This document shows positions 43,721 through 52,317 of a DNA stretch of 64,000 bases, in pieces. The stretch spans positions 688,001 to 752,000 of the forward strand of contig NZ_CAKMRU010000001.1 of assembly GCF_928368155.1 (NCBI RefSeq). Direction: 5' to 3'. The stretch is from Anaerococcus ihuae (GTDB lineage Bacteria; Bacillota; Clostridia; Tissierellales; Peptoniphilaceae). Under the pieces are notes generated by a model. The model had not been told where the DNA came from. It searched no databases and worked only from the letters and a program-made list of their open reading frames with translations. Positions within the stretch are counted from its first letter, which is position 1. The number at the start of each line of letters is the position of its first letter. A program made the position numbers and the translations under genes.

Positions 43721-45141
43721 ACATGAATATCTCTTTTTCCATCCCTTATTTGGTCTAGCCATTTTTTTGTATTTATACGGAGTTTTTCGTTTTCATTTTT
43801 TTCAATTTCTCTATCAATTAAAGCTCTTCCATCTTTTTTTGTTTTATCACTTGCATAATCTGTCAAATACTCATCTAAAGTCAAAATTGCATTTGGTTGG
43901 CACATATTTCCTATTCCATAATTTTTAACAATTTTCATAAAATCTTTTCCGACTCTTCCTTCTCTATAGCAAGCAGTACAAAATGATGGTAAATAATCCA
44001 TATTCAATAACCAATCAACTACCTCGTCTAAAGTTCTATTATCTGAAAGTTCAAATTGATTTGATCCTTCTACATCTCCAATTTCATCTGAATATCCACC
44101 TACAGTAGTTTTTGAACCTCCAGAAATTTGGCTTATACCTAGATCTAAAACTTTTTCTCTAACTTTTTGGGATTCTCTTGTTGAAATTATCATTCCAGTA
44201 TAAGGAACTGCAAGTCTTAGGCAAGCTACAATTTTTTCAAACATTTCATCACTCAATGAATTGTCAAATTCATTTGGATCTATATCATCAGCCGGTTGAA
44301 CTCTTGGAACTGAAATTGTATGAGGACCACAATTAAATCTTGCCTCTAAATGTTCAGCATGCATTAGAAGTCCAATAAATTCATATTCATAAGATTCTAG
44401 TCCAAATAAAACTCCACATCCAACATCATTAATTCCTGCACTCATTGCCCTATCCATAGATTCTGTGTGATAATCATAATCATGTTTTGGACCAGTTGGG
44501 TGGAGCAATTCATAATTTTTCTTATTATAAGTTTCTTGGAATAAAATATATGTACCAATTTCTGCATCCAATAATTTTTTATAATTTTCTTCTGTAGTTG
44601 CAGCTATATTTACATTAACTCTTCTTATTGATCCATTTTTGTGTTTTATAGAATAAATTGTTTTAATTGATTCTAGAACATAGTCAATAGGATTATTTAC
44701 AGGATCTTCTCCAGTTTCAAGAGCAAGCCTTTTGTGGCCTAAATCTTGAAGAGCTATAACTTCTTTTCTAATTTCTTCTTGGCTTAATTTTCTTCTAGGT
44801 ATTGTTTTATTTTTCGCATGATAAGGACAATACAAACAACCATTTACGCAATAATTTGATAAATAAAGTGGGGCAAACAAAACTATTCTATTTCCATAAA
44901 ATTTTAGTTTTAATTTTTTTGCTAGCGAAAATATTTCCTTATTTAGGTCCTCTTGATCACAAGATAGCAAGACGAAAGCATCCCTGTGATTAAGCCCCTC
45001 GGCTTTTTTTGCTTTTTCTAAAATTTCTTTTATTAATTTCCTATCATTTTTATGTTTTCTACCATATTCCAAAGATTCTAAAATCTCTTCATGGTTAATA
45101 AATTCTTCTGCATTCTTTGATTTTACATCATAAATAGCCAT
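43717..45141 (-). CDS. hydG: [FeFe]-hydrogenase maturation radical-SAM enzyme HydG
   Basis: HydG splits tyrosine to make the CO and CN ligands of the H-cluster. The 474-residue protein has the radical-SAM CX3CX2C in NYCVNGCLYCPYHAKN, a TIM-barrel core, and the C-terminal auxiliary-cluster motif FCTACYREGR with a downstream NMCQPNAILTLDEYL. The ATG at 45141 is preferred, since aaaggagataag precedes it. Upstream in-frame codons overlap a strong hairpin. The gene is directly coupled to hydF. Confidence 0.95.
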   Translation of the reverse strand: MAIYDVKSKNAEEFINHEEILESLEYGRKHKNDRKLIKEILEKAKKAEGLNHRDAFVLLSCDQEDLNKEIFSLAKKLKLKFYGNRIVLFAPLYLSNYCVNGCLYCPYHAKNKTIPRRKLSQEEIRKEVIALQDLGHKRLALETGEDPVNNPIDYVLESIKTIYSIKHKNGSIRRVNVNIAATTEENYKKLLDAEIGTYILFQETYNKKNYELLHPTGPKHDYDYHTESMDRAMSAGINDVGCGVLFGLESYEYEFIGLLMHAEHLEARFNCGPHTISVPRVQPADDIDPNEFDNSLSDEMFEKIVACLRLAVPYTGMIISTRESQKVREKVLDLGISQISGGSKTTVGGYSDEIGDVEGSNQFELSDNRTLDEVVDWLLNMDYLPSFCTACYREGRVGKDFMKIVKNYGIGNMCQPNAILTLDEYLTDYASDKTKKDGRALIDREIEKNENEKLRINTKKWLDQIRDGKRDIHV

Positions 45142-45161
45142 CTTATCTCCTTTAAGACTAA

Positions 45162-45184
45162 AAACCATCCTATTAGGATGGTTT
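45162..45184 (-). terminator. Hairpin between recR and hydG (terminator or attenuator)
   Basis: An 11-base perfect inverted repeat (AAACCATCCTA with its complement, one central base) with a U-run on the minus strand lies 21 bases before the hydG start and 137 bases after recR. It can end the dnaX-ybaB-recR transcript or act in the hydG leader. Confidence 0.65.
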
Positions 45185-45320
45185 GTTAAGTTTTTTATTC
45201 AGCTTTAAAAAAATTCACTAAATTAATTATTTTAAAAATTTATTAGATAAATTTAAAGACCAAACATATTACTAGTTCTGTTTTATTATATCACAAAACA
45301 AGATAATTTTAATAATATAA

Positions 45321-45920
45321 TTAAATTTCTCTTCTATCTTCCAAGGCTCTTTCAAGAGTAAGTTGGTCAAAATATTCCAAATTTGATCCGACAGGAATTC
45401 CTGAAGCAATTTTAGAAACTTTGACATTTTTTCCTTCTAATAAATGAGCTAAAAACAAAGAAGTTGTTTCCCCCTCAATTGTGGAAGAAATCGCCAAAAT
45501 AATTTCTTTAATATTTTCCTTATCAATCCTGTCTAATAATTTATCAATTGATAAATCTTCAGCTTTTACATTATCAGAAGGTGAAATGAGTCCTCCCAAA
45601 ATATGGTATTTTCCGTGAAAAACTTGTGATTTTTCAATCGCATATAAATTTTTTACATCTTCAATTACACAAATTATATTCTCTTCTCTTGAAACATCCT
45701 TACAAATTCCACAAATTTCATCTTCTGTCAAATTTCCACAAATTTTACAAGGATGAATTTTCGATTTTACTTCAAGAAGAGAATTTGAAAATTCTTCTAC
45801 ACTATCCAAATCTTTTCCAACTATGCTCATTGCAAGTCTTTCGGCACTTTTTTTGCCAATAGTTGGAAGTTTTTGGAATTGTTCAATTAATTTAGTTAAA
45901 CTTTCAGGATACAAACTCAT
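45321..45920 (-). CDS. recR: Recombination protein RecR
   Basis: RecR acts with RecF and RecO to load RecA at gaps. The 199-residue protein has an N-terminal HhH (LPTIGKKSAERLA), a four-cysteine zinc finger (CKICGNLTEDEICGIC, about 57-72), and a Toprim domain beginning IICVIEDVKNL (about 80-90). It starts at the last base of ybaB, the conserved dnaX-ybaB-recR order. Confidence 0.96.
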   Translation of the reverse strand: MSLYPESLTKLIEQFQKLPTIGKKSAERLAMSIVGKDLDSVEEFSNSLLEVKSKIHPCKICGNLTEDEICGICKDVSREENIICVIEDVKNLYAIEKSQVFHGKYHILGGLISPSDNVKAEDLSIDKLLDRIDKENIKEIILAISSTIEGETTSLFLAHLLEGKNVKVSKIASGIPVGSNLEYFDQLTLERALEDRREI

Positions 45921-46252
45921 TACATTAGTCCAGGAATATTAATATTTCCTGTTAATTTTCCCATTTCTCTTTGTGTATATTCGTCAGCTTTTTTCAAAGC
46001 ATCATTTACTGCTGCAACAACCAAATCTTCGAGCATTTCAGTATCTTCAGGATCAACTACATCCTCGTCAATATTTATTTTAACTAATTCTTTTTTTCCA
46101 TTTACAACTGCTTCAATAACACCACCACCAGCTGTTGAAGAAAATTCTTTTTCTTCAATTTCTTGTTGGGCTCTTGCCATTTCTTTTTGCATTTTTTGTA
46201 CTTTTTTCATCATATTATTCATATTTCCACCTGGAAATCCGCCTCTTGCCAT
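45920..46252 (-). CDS. ybaB: YbaB/EbfC family nucleoid-associated protein
   Basis: The 110-residue protein begins with a glycine/methionine-rich segment and a helix ([18 protein letters not shown]), then the beta region ([16 protein letters not shown]). It binds DNA as a dimer in other bacteria. The position between dnaX and recR supports the call. Confidence 0.93.
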   Translation of the reverse strand: MARGGFPGGNMNNMMKKVQKMQKEMARAQQEIEEKEFSSTAGGGVIEAVVNGKKELVKINIDEDVVDPEDTEMLEDLVVAAVNDALKKADEYTQREMGKLTGNINIPGLM

Positions 46253-46263
46253 AATATTCTCCT

Positions 46264-48006
46264 TTATTCTTCAATTATTAAATCATTTTCAAAAACTTTT
46301 TTTAGTTTTTTTATTACATCGTCTTGTGGATTTTTTTTAAATCCTTCTATACTATTATTCTTGTTAGAAATTTTTTTGTCAATAGATGACACTTTTAGCT
46401 CAAATTCTTTTCCTGTAACTGCCTTTAAAATTTCTTTCATTCTTGGCTTTGATTCTTCTAAAAATTGGCTGTATAAAATATTAGAATAATAAATTATGAA
46501 ATTATCTTTTTCAATGTAATAATTAAAACCTTCATCTTTAAACATAGCCCTTAAAATTGGAGAACAATTTGATGAAAGTTCTCTTACAAAAAGTTCTTCT
46601 TGGTCTTTATCTAGAACAAAACTTTCCTCACTCTTTTCTTCTAAATTTTCTACATTTTCATCCTTTTCAATAACATTTTCAAGATCATTTTTTTCTTCTT
46701 CTATTATTTTTTTATCATCTGAAATCTTATTATTTTCAAAAGATTTTTCTAGATTTTCCTCATCCTCTATTTTTTCTTTTTTAATAGGAATAGAGTTTTC
46801 TTTTACTATAAATTTATCTGGATTTAAATTTTCAAATTTTTGATCAACCAATTTATTTATTATGTCGATTATATTTTCTTTTTTTTCTTCTTCTAATTTT
46901 TTAAGTCTTGATAAGATATCTTCTTCATCTTTTAAATTTATAAGTCTTAAAATTGTCATTTCCATAAGGAGAGAAGAATTATCAGATAATTTCATCCTAT
47001 TTGAATAATCATTTAAAATTTCAAGATATCCTACTAGCCTTTCTGATGAAATTTTTTCTATTTTTTCTTTTATTAATTCAATATATTCTAAATTTTCTAT
47101 ATATTTTTCATTTTGACTTGTCTTATAAACCATAATATCCCTAAAATACCCAACAAGCCCATCCAATATATCCTCATCATCCTTGTCATTTTCTCTTAAA
47201 TAAAAAAGCAAATCCAAGGATTCTTTTTGATTGTAGGAAATTATATTATCAACTAATTTATCCAAAGAATCAAAATCAACCAGGCCCAAAATATTTTCAA
47301 CATCTTTTAGGGAAAAATCCTCTTTTTCAATTGATAAAACTTGGTCCAAAATAGAAAGGGCATCTCTCATTGCTCCCTTGGCTTTTTTTACGATAAGATC
47401 TTTTGCTTCAACTTGCATTGAAATATTTCTGTCAGATAAAATTATATCAATTTGTTTAATTATATCTTCTCTACCAATTTTATTAAATTCAAATTTTTGT
47501 ACTCTTGATAAAATGGTTTTTGGAATTTTTTCAATTTCTGTTGTAGCAAGAATAAAAACCAAATGACTTGGTGGCTCTTCCATAATTTTTAATAAAGCGT
47601 TAAAAGCTTCTCTTGTAATCATGTGAGCCTCATCAATAATATAAACCTTGTATTTCAAATTATTTGGTGGATAAACTACAGTTTCTTTCAAATTTCTAAT
47701 ATCATCAATTCTTCTGTTACTAGCAGCGTCCATTTCTACAACATCCATTGTCGTTTCTTCTTCAATTGATTTACAATTTTCGCACTCACCGCAAGGTGAA
47801 GAGTCTTTAGGATTTAGACAATTAATAGCCTTGGCAAAAATTTTTGCACAAGTCGTCTTTCCACATCCCCTTTCGCCCGCAAATAAATATGCGTGAGATA
47901 TTTGACCAGATTTAATCTGATTTTTTAAAACATTCACAACCCTGTCCTGACCCAAAACGTCAGAAAATTTTTGAGGTCTGTATTCTCTATATAAAGCTTT
48001 TGCCAT
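46264..48006 (-). CDS. dnaX: DNA polymerase III subunit gamma/tau
   Basis: DnaX is the clamp-loader ATPase. The 580-residue protein has Walker [11 protein letters not shown] (about 44-53), the four-cysteine zinc module ([16 protein letters not shown], about 63-78), the DEAH Walker B in IIDEAHMIT, and the SRVQKFEF sensor region. A lysine- and glutamate-rich linker (about 370-460) leads to a C-terminal tau domain. No obvious slippery frameshift heptamer was noted. Its promoter faces away from tRNA-Ser. Confidence 0.96.
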   Translation of the reverse strand: MAKALYREYRPQKFSDVLGQDRVVNVLKNQIKSGQISHAYLFAGERGCGKTTCAKIFAKAINCLNPKDSSPCGECENCKSIEEETTMDVVEMDAASNRRIDDIRNLKETVVYPPNNLKYKVYIIDEAHMITREAFNALLKIMEEPPSHLVFILATTEIEKIPKTILSRVQKFEFNKIGREDIIKQIDIILSDRNISMQVEAKDLIVKKAKGAMRDALSILDQVLSIEKEDFSLKDVENILGLVDFDSLDKLVDNIISYNQKESLDLLFYLRENDKDDEDILDGLVGYFRDIMVYKTSQNEKYIENLEYIELIKEKIEKISSERLVGYLEILNDYSNRMKLSDNSSLLMEMTILRLINLKDEEDILSRLKKLEEEKKENIIDIINKLVDQKFENLNPDKFIVKENSIPIKKEKIEDEENLEKSFENNKISDDKKIIEEEKNDLENVIEKDENVENLEEKSEESFVLDKDQEELFVRELSSNCSPILRAMFKDEGFNYYIEKDNFIIYYSNILYSQFLEESKPRMKEILKAVTGKEFELKVSSIDKKISNKNNSIEGFKKNPQDDVIKKLKKVFENDLIIEE

Positions 48007-48026
48007 AATCTTTCCTTTCCCTAAAG

Positions 48027-48032
48027 ATTATA
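48027..48032 (-). promoter_or_regulatory. Extended -10 element of dnaX
   Basis: TATAAT preceded by TGG on the minus strand, about 21 bases before the start and next to the gggaaagg ribosome site. Confidence 0.55.
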
Positions 48033-48068
48033 CCATAGTGAAAATATTTTTTTAATTTAAAAATTCAT

Positions 48069-48096
48069 TTGAATTTTTTTGAAAATAAAGTATAGT
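48069..48096 (+). promoter_or_regulatory. Promoter of tRNA-Ser and SRP RNA
   Basis: TTGAAT (48069-48074), a 16-base spacer and TATAGT (48091-48096) end 16 bases before the mature tRNA-Ser. Confidence 0.55.
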
Positions 48097-48112
48097 TTTT
48101 ATCTGTAAGCAT

Positions 48113-48203
48113 GGAGAGCTGTCCGAGCGGCTTAAGGAGCACGATTGGAAATCGTGTATACATTGATAGTGTATCAAGGGTTCAAATCCCTTGCTCTCCG
48201 CCA
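48113..48203 (+). tRNA. tRNA-Ser (GGA anticodon)
   Basis: A class II tRNA of 91 bases with encoded CCA. The acceptor GGAGAGC pairs with GCTCTCC, the anticodon loop reads TTGGAAA (GGA), the long variable arm is visible, and the T-arm carries GGTTCAAATCC. It reads UCC and UCU codons. The SRP RNA follows directly. Confidence 0.96.
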
Positions 48204-48470
48204 TGCACTAGATGGGGAGTTAGCGGTGCCCTGTAACCTGCAATCCGCTATAGCAGGATTGAATTCCCAAGTTAGGATTTTAAAATATATAGTCTGCCTC
48301 AAATAAGCGGTGTTGATTGATGGGTCTTACGCAATAAGAAACTATGAACCATGTCAGGACGGGAACGTAGCAGCATTAAGTAGATCTTCTTATGTGCCGT
48401 AAGGTCACCTGTCATGAGCTGGCTGTTTGAGTAACGTATAAATTTTATTATACAAGCTTGGGTGTGCTTA
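48204..48470 (+). ncRNA. ffs: Signal recognition particle RNA (large, Gram-positive type)
   Basis: The RNA of about 265 bases has the helix 8 signature GTCAGGACGGGAACGTAGCA with a GGAA tetraloop and the downstream TGCCGTAAGGTCACCTG. It also has the Alu-domain block GCGGTGCCCTGTAACCTGCA. The ends pair (GCAC with GTGC; CCCAAG with CTTGGG), defining approximate limits. It forms the SRP with Ffh for cotranslational membrane targeting. The order tRNA-Ser, ffs next to dnaX is conserved in firmicutes, though dnaX is divergent here. Confidence 0.9.
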
Positions 48471-48488
48471 CATAATATACTCTATAAT

Positions 48489-48520
48489 GCCTTTTGTTTT
48501 TACAAAAGGCTATTTTTTTA
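48489..48520 (+). terminator. Terminator of the tRNA-Ser / SRP RNA transcript
   Basis: GCCTTTTGT and ACAAAAGGC arms surround TTTT and are followed by TATTTTTTT. The ribosome site of the CBS gene starts directly after. Confidence 0.85.
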
Positions 48521-48533
48521 AGAAGGAGTAAAA

Positions 48534-49001
48534 ATGATTGGTGAAAAATTAAAAAAATTATTTAATCAACCTACTGCAAATCTTATAACTCCAGCAAGTG
48601 AAGTTGCAGTTGTAAGAGAAAATGACACACTTTTGCACGCAATAATTGTTCTTTCAAATAGGTCCTATCAAACTATTCCAGTTCTTGATGATAAAGACAG
48701 GGTCAGAGGTTTAATTTCAATTTCAAAAATTGTAATTTCTTCAGAAGATGTTACATTTTTTAACGAAGAAATTCTAACCCAAACCAAGGTAAGTGAAGTG
48801 ATGGACCAAATTGTTCCAATATTGTTTGACGATTCAGACCTTGAAGATATATTAAGACTTATTATTAATAATAATTTTATATGTATAACTCATAGAAATG
48901 GATATTTTGTTGGAATAATTACAAGAAAAACAATTTTGGAAAGATTTACAAATATTGCCCATAATTTAGAAAATGAATATAAATTAATTGAAAAACCATA
49001 A
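48534..49001 (+). CDS. cbpB: CBS-domain protein, probable c-di-AMP receptor (CbpB/DarB, YkuL-like)
   Basis: The 155-residue protein consists of two CBS motifs (about 15-75 and 85-140), which make one Bateman module, without any enzyme or channel domain. Size and the N-terminal segment MIGEKLKKLF match the CbpB/DarB group, which binds c-di-AMP and, in Bacillus, controls Rel and pyruvate carboxylase. The ribosome site aagaaggag is strong. The function as a c-di-AMP sensor is inferred from the family. Confidence 0.8.
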   Translation: MIGEKLKKLFNQPTANLITPASEVAVVRENDTLLHAIIVLSNRSYQTIPVLDDKDRVRGLISISKIVISSEDVTFFNEEILTQTKVSEVMDQIVPILFDDSDLEDILRLIINNNFICITHRNGYFVGIITRKTILERFTNIAHNLENEYKLIEKP

Positions 49002-49007
49002 AAAAAT

Positions 49008-49036
49008 GCTCTTGCAAATTTTTTATTTGCAAGAGC
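49008..49036. terminator. Bidirectional terminator between cbpB and the GlgB-like gene
   Basis: GCTCTTGCAAAT and ATTTGCAAGAGC arms around a short T-loop, with U-runs on both strands. Confidence 0.9.
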
Positions 49037-49041
49037 TATTT

Positions 49042-50631
49042 TTATTTTATTCTAAAAATCCCAGACCCATATGCAGGGATAATACTTTTATTTTTTAAAT
49101 TTTCATCAAAACTTGTCAAAACTGTTTTTGTCTTATTTAAATAGCCTATTTTATATTCCAAGTCGGTCAGATTAATTATAATTAAATACTCAGAATTTTT
49201 TCCTTTTCTTTTAAAGGCAAAAAGCGAATAACCTTCAATGTCTAAAACTTTTGTCTTAAAATCTCCTTCATATAAATCCTCATTGTCTTTGAAAAATTTA
49301 GAAATTTTCTTATAAAATTTGTTAAAATCTTTTTCATTTTTATTTTTTACTTCAAAGTCTATTTTTTTATCAAAACTATAAGTTTCCAAAGATCCTCTTT
49401 CATCTTCCATAAATAGAATTTTTTTAGAATTTAATGTATATGTAAGCAAAAATAAGGTCCTTAATTGGTCATATTTTTTGTCATTTGAGTGCATTTTCAT
49501 AGCAAGACTCGCTCCCTCACCCAAACTATCAAAATAATTAAAACCAAGAAGAAATTTTCTATAATCATTTTCAATCAAATTTTTTACAACATAAGAATAA
49601 TCGTGCCTTTGATAAGGATATTTTTGCATAATTTTTATTATTTTTTCCATAGTTTTATCATAAATATAAGAAAATCCTAAATCAAGACCTATGTCATCTT
49701 TCCAAATCGAATTATAGAAACCGAGACTTAATTTATTTAAACTTTTTATATGAGAATTTATTATTTTAATTAGTTCTATCCAACTTTGATTAACACCTCT
49801 TGACTTATCTCCTTGCCAAAATATCAAATTTTCTAAATTAATAAAAGATAAGCCATCAAGATTAAATTCAACAATTAAATAATTGATAAAAGATAAAATA
49901 AAAGATTTTACAATTTTTTTATTTGGATCTATATTTATTTTCCCATCATAATTATACAAAATATCATCATAATCATAAGTATACATATTTGATCCATCAA
50001 ATCTAAGCAAAGATTTTTCATTAGGATAAAAAGAAGATATTTCTACATCCATGATTATTCCTATATTATTTTTATGGCACCTATCAATAAAGACTTTTAA
50101 ATCTTCTAAATCAAATAACTTTTTATTATAAGAAAAACTGTCAGTAAAAATTTCCATAATTTTTAAATGGGTAAAATTATTTTCTTTTATATAATCAATA
50201 AATTTATCGTTTGTAAAAATTTTCTTATCTATATTTCTAAAATTTATCTCATAAATATTTAAATTTCTATTTTCTTTAATTTTATAAGAATAATCAAAAG
50301 ACTTATCGAAAATTATGGAATTTTCACATTTTTCATCTGATAATTTAGAAAATGGATCTAATTTATAAGATTTTCTCCCATTTTTATCTTCAATCACATA
50401 TAAATACTTATCAAATTCTTTAACATTTTTTATAGTTTTTGAAAAAACACCGGTTGAATATTTTCTAAGTTTTTCCTCTTTCCAACCATTAAAATCACCA
50501 ACTATGTAAATATTTTTAGCACTTGGCCCAAGTGTCCTAAATATATAAGAATTTTCACTTTTTTTATGGTTTCCAAAAAACTTATAGCCATCAAAAGATT
50601 CCCCATTCAAATATTTTCTAGTTTCCATCAT
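49042..50631 (-). CDS. GlgB-like (CBM48 + GH13) protein with no catalytic residues
   Basis: The 529-residue protein has a branching-enzyme scaffold: an N-terminal CBM48-like domain (about 15-110, including IYIVGDFNGW), a GH13 barrel (about 125-420), and a C-terminal beta domain (about 455-529). GlgB landmarks remain, such as LGFSYIYD and LRTLFLLTYTLNSKKILFM. The catalytic sites do not. The RVD nucleophile motif is SFI (262-264), the AEES acid/base motif is GFYN (304-307), and the SHDE motif is NYFD (365-368). The frame is intact, so it looks like a pseudoenzyme, possibly glucan-binding. It is annotated as branching enzyme only by fold. Confidence 0.8.
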   Translation of the reverse strand: MMETRKYLNGESFDGYKFFGNHKKSENSYIFRTLGPSAKNIYIVGDFNGWKEEKLRKYSTGVFSKTIKNVKEFDKYLYVIEDKNGRKSYKLDPFSKLSDEKCENSIIFDKSFDYSYKIKENRNLNIYEINFRNIDKKIFTNDKFIDYIKENNFTHLKIMEIFTDSFSYNKKLFDLEDLKVFIDRCHKNNIGIIMDVEISSFYPNEKSLLRFDGSNMYTYDYDDILYNYDGKINIDPNKKIVKSFILSFINYLIVEFNLDGLSFINLENLIFWQGDKSRGVNQSWIELIKIINSHIKSLNKLSLGFYNSIWKDDIGLDLGFSYIYDKTMEKIIKIMQKYPYQRHDYSYVVKNLIENDYRKFLLGFNYFDSLGEGASLAMKMHSNDKKYDQLRTLFLLTYTLNSKKILFMEDERGSLETYSFDKKIDFEVKNKNEKDFNKFYKKISKFFKDNEDLYEGDFKTKVLDIEGYSLFAFKRKGKNSEYLIIINLTDLEYKIGYLNKTKTVLTSFDENLKNKSIIPAYGSGIFRIK

Positions 50632-50718
50632 TATTCCTTCCTATATTTAATATAAAATAATCATCTATTAATTCATTATTTATTATATCATATATGCTTC
50701 TTAGTCCAAGAAATCATC

Positions 50719-50747
50719 TTGTAGTAAAGTGATTTTTTATGTATAAT
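50719..50747 (+). promoter_or_regulatory. Promoter of the AraC-family gene
   Basis: TTGTAG (50719-50724), a 17-base spacer and a perfect TATAAT (50742-50747). The position implies that translation starts at 50780 rather than 50750. Confidence 0.5.
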
Positions 50748-50779
50748 GTATGTATGAAAAAAGAAAAGGAAAACATTTT

Positions 50780-51625
50780 ATGGAAATTTTAGATAAACAC
50801 GGAAACGATAAGTCAGACATGCAAAATATCTATCTTAAAGTTCTTTATGCAAAAAAATTTTCTACTTCCAATAATATAAATTCTAGGATTCATTTTCATC
50901 CATTTACAGAATTTTATTTTATTTTAGATGGAAAGGGAAAATTTTCAATTGAAGATAGGGTTATAGATACAAGTAAAGATGATTTCTTTATCATCAATTC
51001 AAATGTTGGCCACAGTATATATTCATCTAAAGACGAAAATTTAGTTTATATATCTTTTGGAGTAGATAGTATTTTTGTAAAAAATCTTTTAAATGACAAT
51101 GATATTGAAGAAGATAAGTACATATATAAAAATATAGAAGAAAATCAAGAATATTTTATAAAATCCTTTGATATTATTAATGAAGAATTCAATTCTACTG
51201 ATATATTTGCCCAATCAATGGCAAATGCAAAGGCAAGCGAATTTGTTATATCTTTACTTAGAAAATTTAAAGACGAGATAGTTATCACTAATGACATCAA
51301 AATCAACAAGCAAATTGATTACATAAAAAATTTCATTGATAATAATTACTCAGAAGATATTAAGCTCGAAAGCCTATCAAAAATGGCCTATATGAATAAA
51401 TTTCATTTGATTGCTGAATTTAAACAATCATATAGAGTTACCCCTATTGATTATTTGATTTTAAAAAGAATTGAAGTTACCAAGAACCTACTTATAAGTA
51501 CCAACCATTCAATGGAAGAAATTTCATCAATAGTTGGATTTAATTCCCAATCATATTTCAACCAAGTTTTTAGAAAAAAAGTAGGCTTAACTCCTTCTCA
51601 ATTCAGAAAAAATCATAGAATTTAA
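50780..51625 (+). CDS. AraC-family transcriptional regulator with cupin sensor
   Basis: The roughly 281-residue regulator has an N-terminal cupin-like sensor (about 10-100; RIHFHPFTEFYFILDGKG contains the double-histidine strand) and a C-terminal pair of helix-turn-helix motifs (about 185-280; ISSIVGFNSQSYFNQVFRKK is the second, classic one). The start at 50780 is preferred because the -10 box lies too near an upstream ATG at 50750. It is divergent from the GlgB-like gene, so it may control that gene in response to a sugar, but this is inference. Confidence 0.88.
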   Translation: MEILDKHGNDKSDMQNIYLKVLYAKKFSTSNNINSRIHFHPFTEFYFILDGKGKFSIEDRVIDTSKDDFFIINSNVGHSIYSSKDENLVYISFGVDSIFVKNLLNDNDIEEDKYIYKNIEENQEYFIKSFDIINEEFNSTDIFAQSMANAKASEFVISLLRKFKDEIVITNDIKINKQIDYIKNFIDNNYSEDIKLESLSKMAYMNKFHLIAEFKQSYRVTPIDYLILKRIEVTKNLLISTNHSMEEISSIVGFNSQSYFNQVFRKKVGLTPSQFRKNHRI

Positions 51626-51635
51626 GTCAGATAAT

Positions 51636-51672
51636 AAAAAAATCATTAGCAAAAAAACTAATGATTTTTTTA
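51636..51672. terminator. Bidirectional terminator after the AraC-family gene
   Basis: AAATCATTAG and CTAATGATTT arms with an A-rich loop and U-runs on both sides. Confidence 0.85.
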
Positions 51673-52302
51673 TTATTTTAATTCTTCAATTCTAATTCTT
51701 TTTATAACTCCATCTTTCATGCTAATAATCTTAAATTTATAAGATCCATATATTAACCTAGTATTTTCTTTTAATTCATTTATACCTTCGACCTTAGCAA
51801 TTTCATAAACCAAACCGCCCAATGTATTTGACATATCTTGAGGTATATCTAGTTTATATTCTTCTTTTATTTTTTTCACAGTCATAGCTGCCGAATAAGT
51901 ATTGTCAATTTTTGCCATTAAGCTATCATCTTTAACAACAAATTTTATTATAACAAATATTAATCCTATCGATAAGGATCCAACCAAAATATCAAGTAAA
52001 TCTACTGAGTATAAAAGCATTTTCCTAGCTATTACAAATAAAATTAAGGTTAGGATAGCCTCGTGCGATCTAGTTAGAATCATCTCAATTAGCTCAATCC
52101 CTACAACCAATAAAAGTGCAAATTTCAAAAATTCATTTAATAAATCATAATTTTGTTTAAAATCTGAAGCCTTAATTACAGAAATTGCATATTTAACAAG
52201 AATTGGTATTGACAAAATTAAAGAAAATAAAATACTTACACATATAATAATTTCAACGGCTTTAATAGCCATTTCAATTTTTTCCTTTATTTTTTTTTCC
52301 AT
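51673..52302 (-). CDS. Membrane protein: PsiE-like four-helix domain plus CorC/HlyC-type C-terminal domain
   Basis: Residues 1-115 hold four hydrophobic helices (about 12-38, 58-78, 82-98 and 100-122) in a pattern like PsiE, with the charged LTRSHEAILTLILFVIARK loop. Residues 140-209 resemble the small cytoplasmic transporter-associated (CorC/HlyC) domain: IPQDMSNTLGGLVYEIAK followed by FKIISMKDGVIKRIRIEE. Such domains bind ligands or modulate transporters. No function is known to me. It follows the lipoprotein gene by 15 bases, so the two may be cotranscribed. Confidence 0.65.
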   Translation of the reverse strand: MEKKIKEKIEMAIKAVEIIICVSILFSLILSIPILVKYAISVIKASDFKQNYDLLNEFLKFALLLVVGIELIEMILTRSHEAILTLILFVIARKMLLYSVDLLDILVGSLSIGLIFVIIKFVVKDDSLMAKIDNTYSAAMTVKKIKEEYKLDIPQDMSNTLGGLVYEIAKVEGINELKENTRLIYGSYKFKIISMKDGVIKRIRIEELK

Positions 52303-52317
52303 AAAATCTACTTTCTT

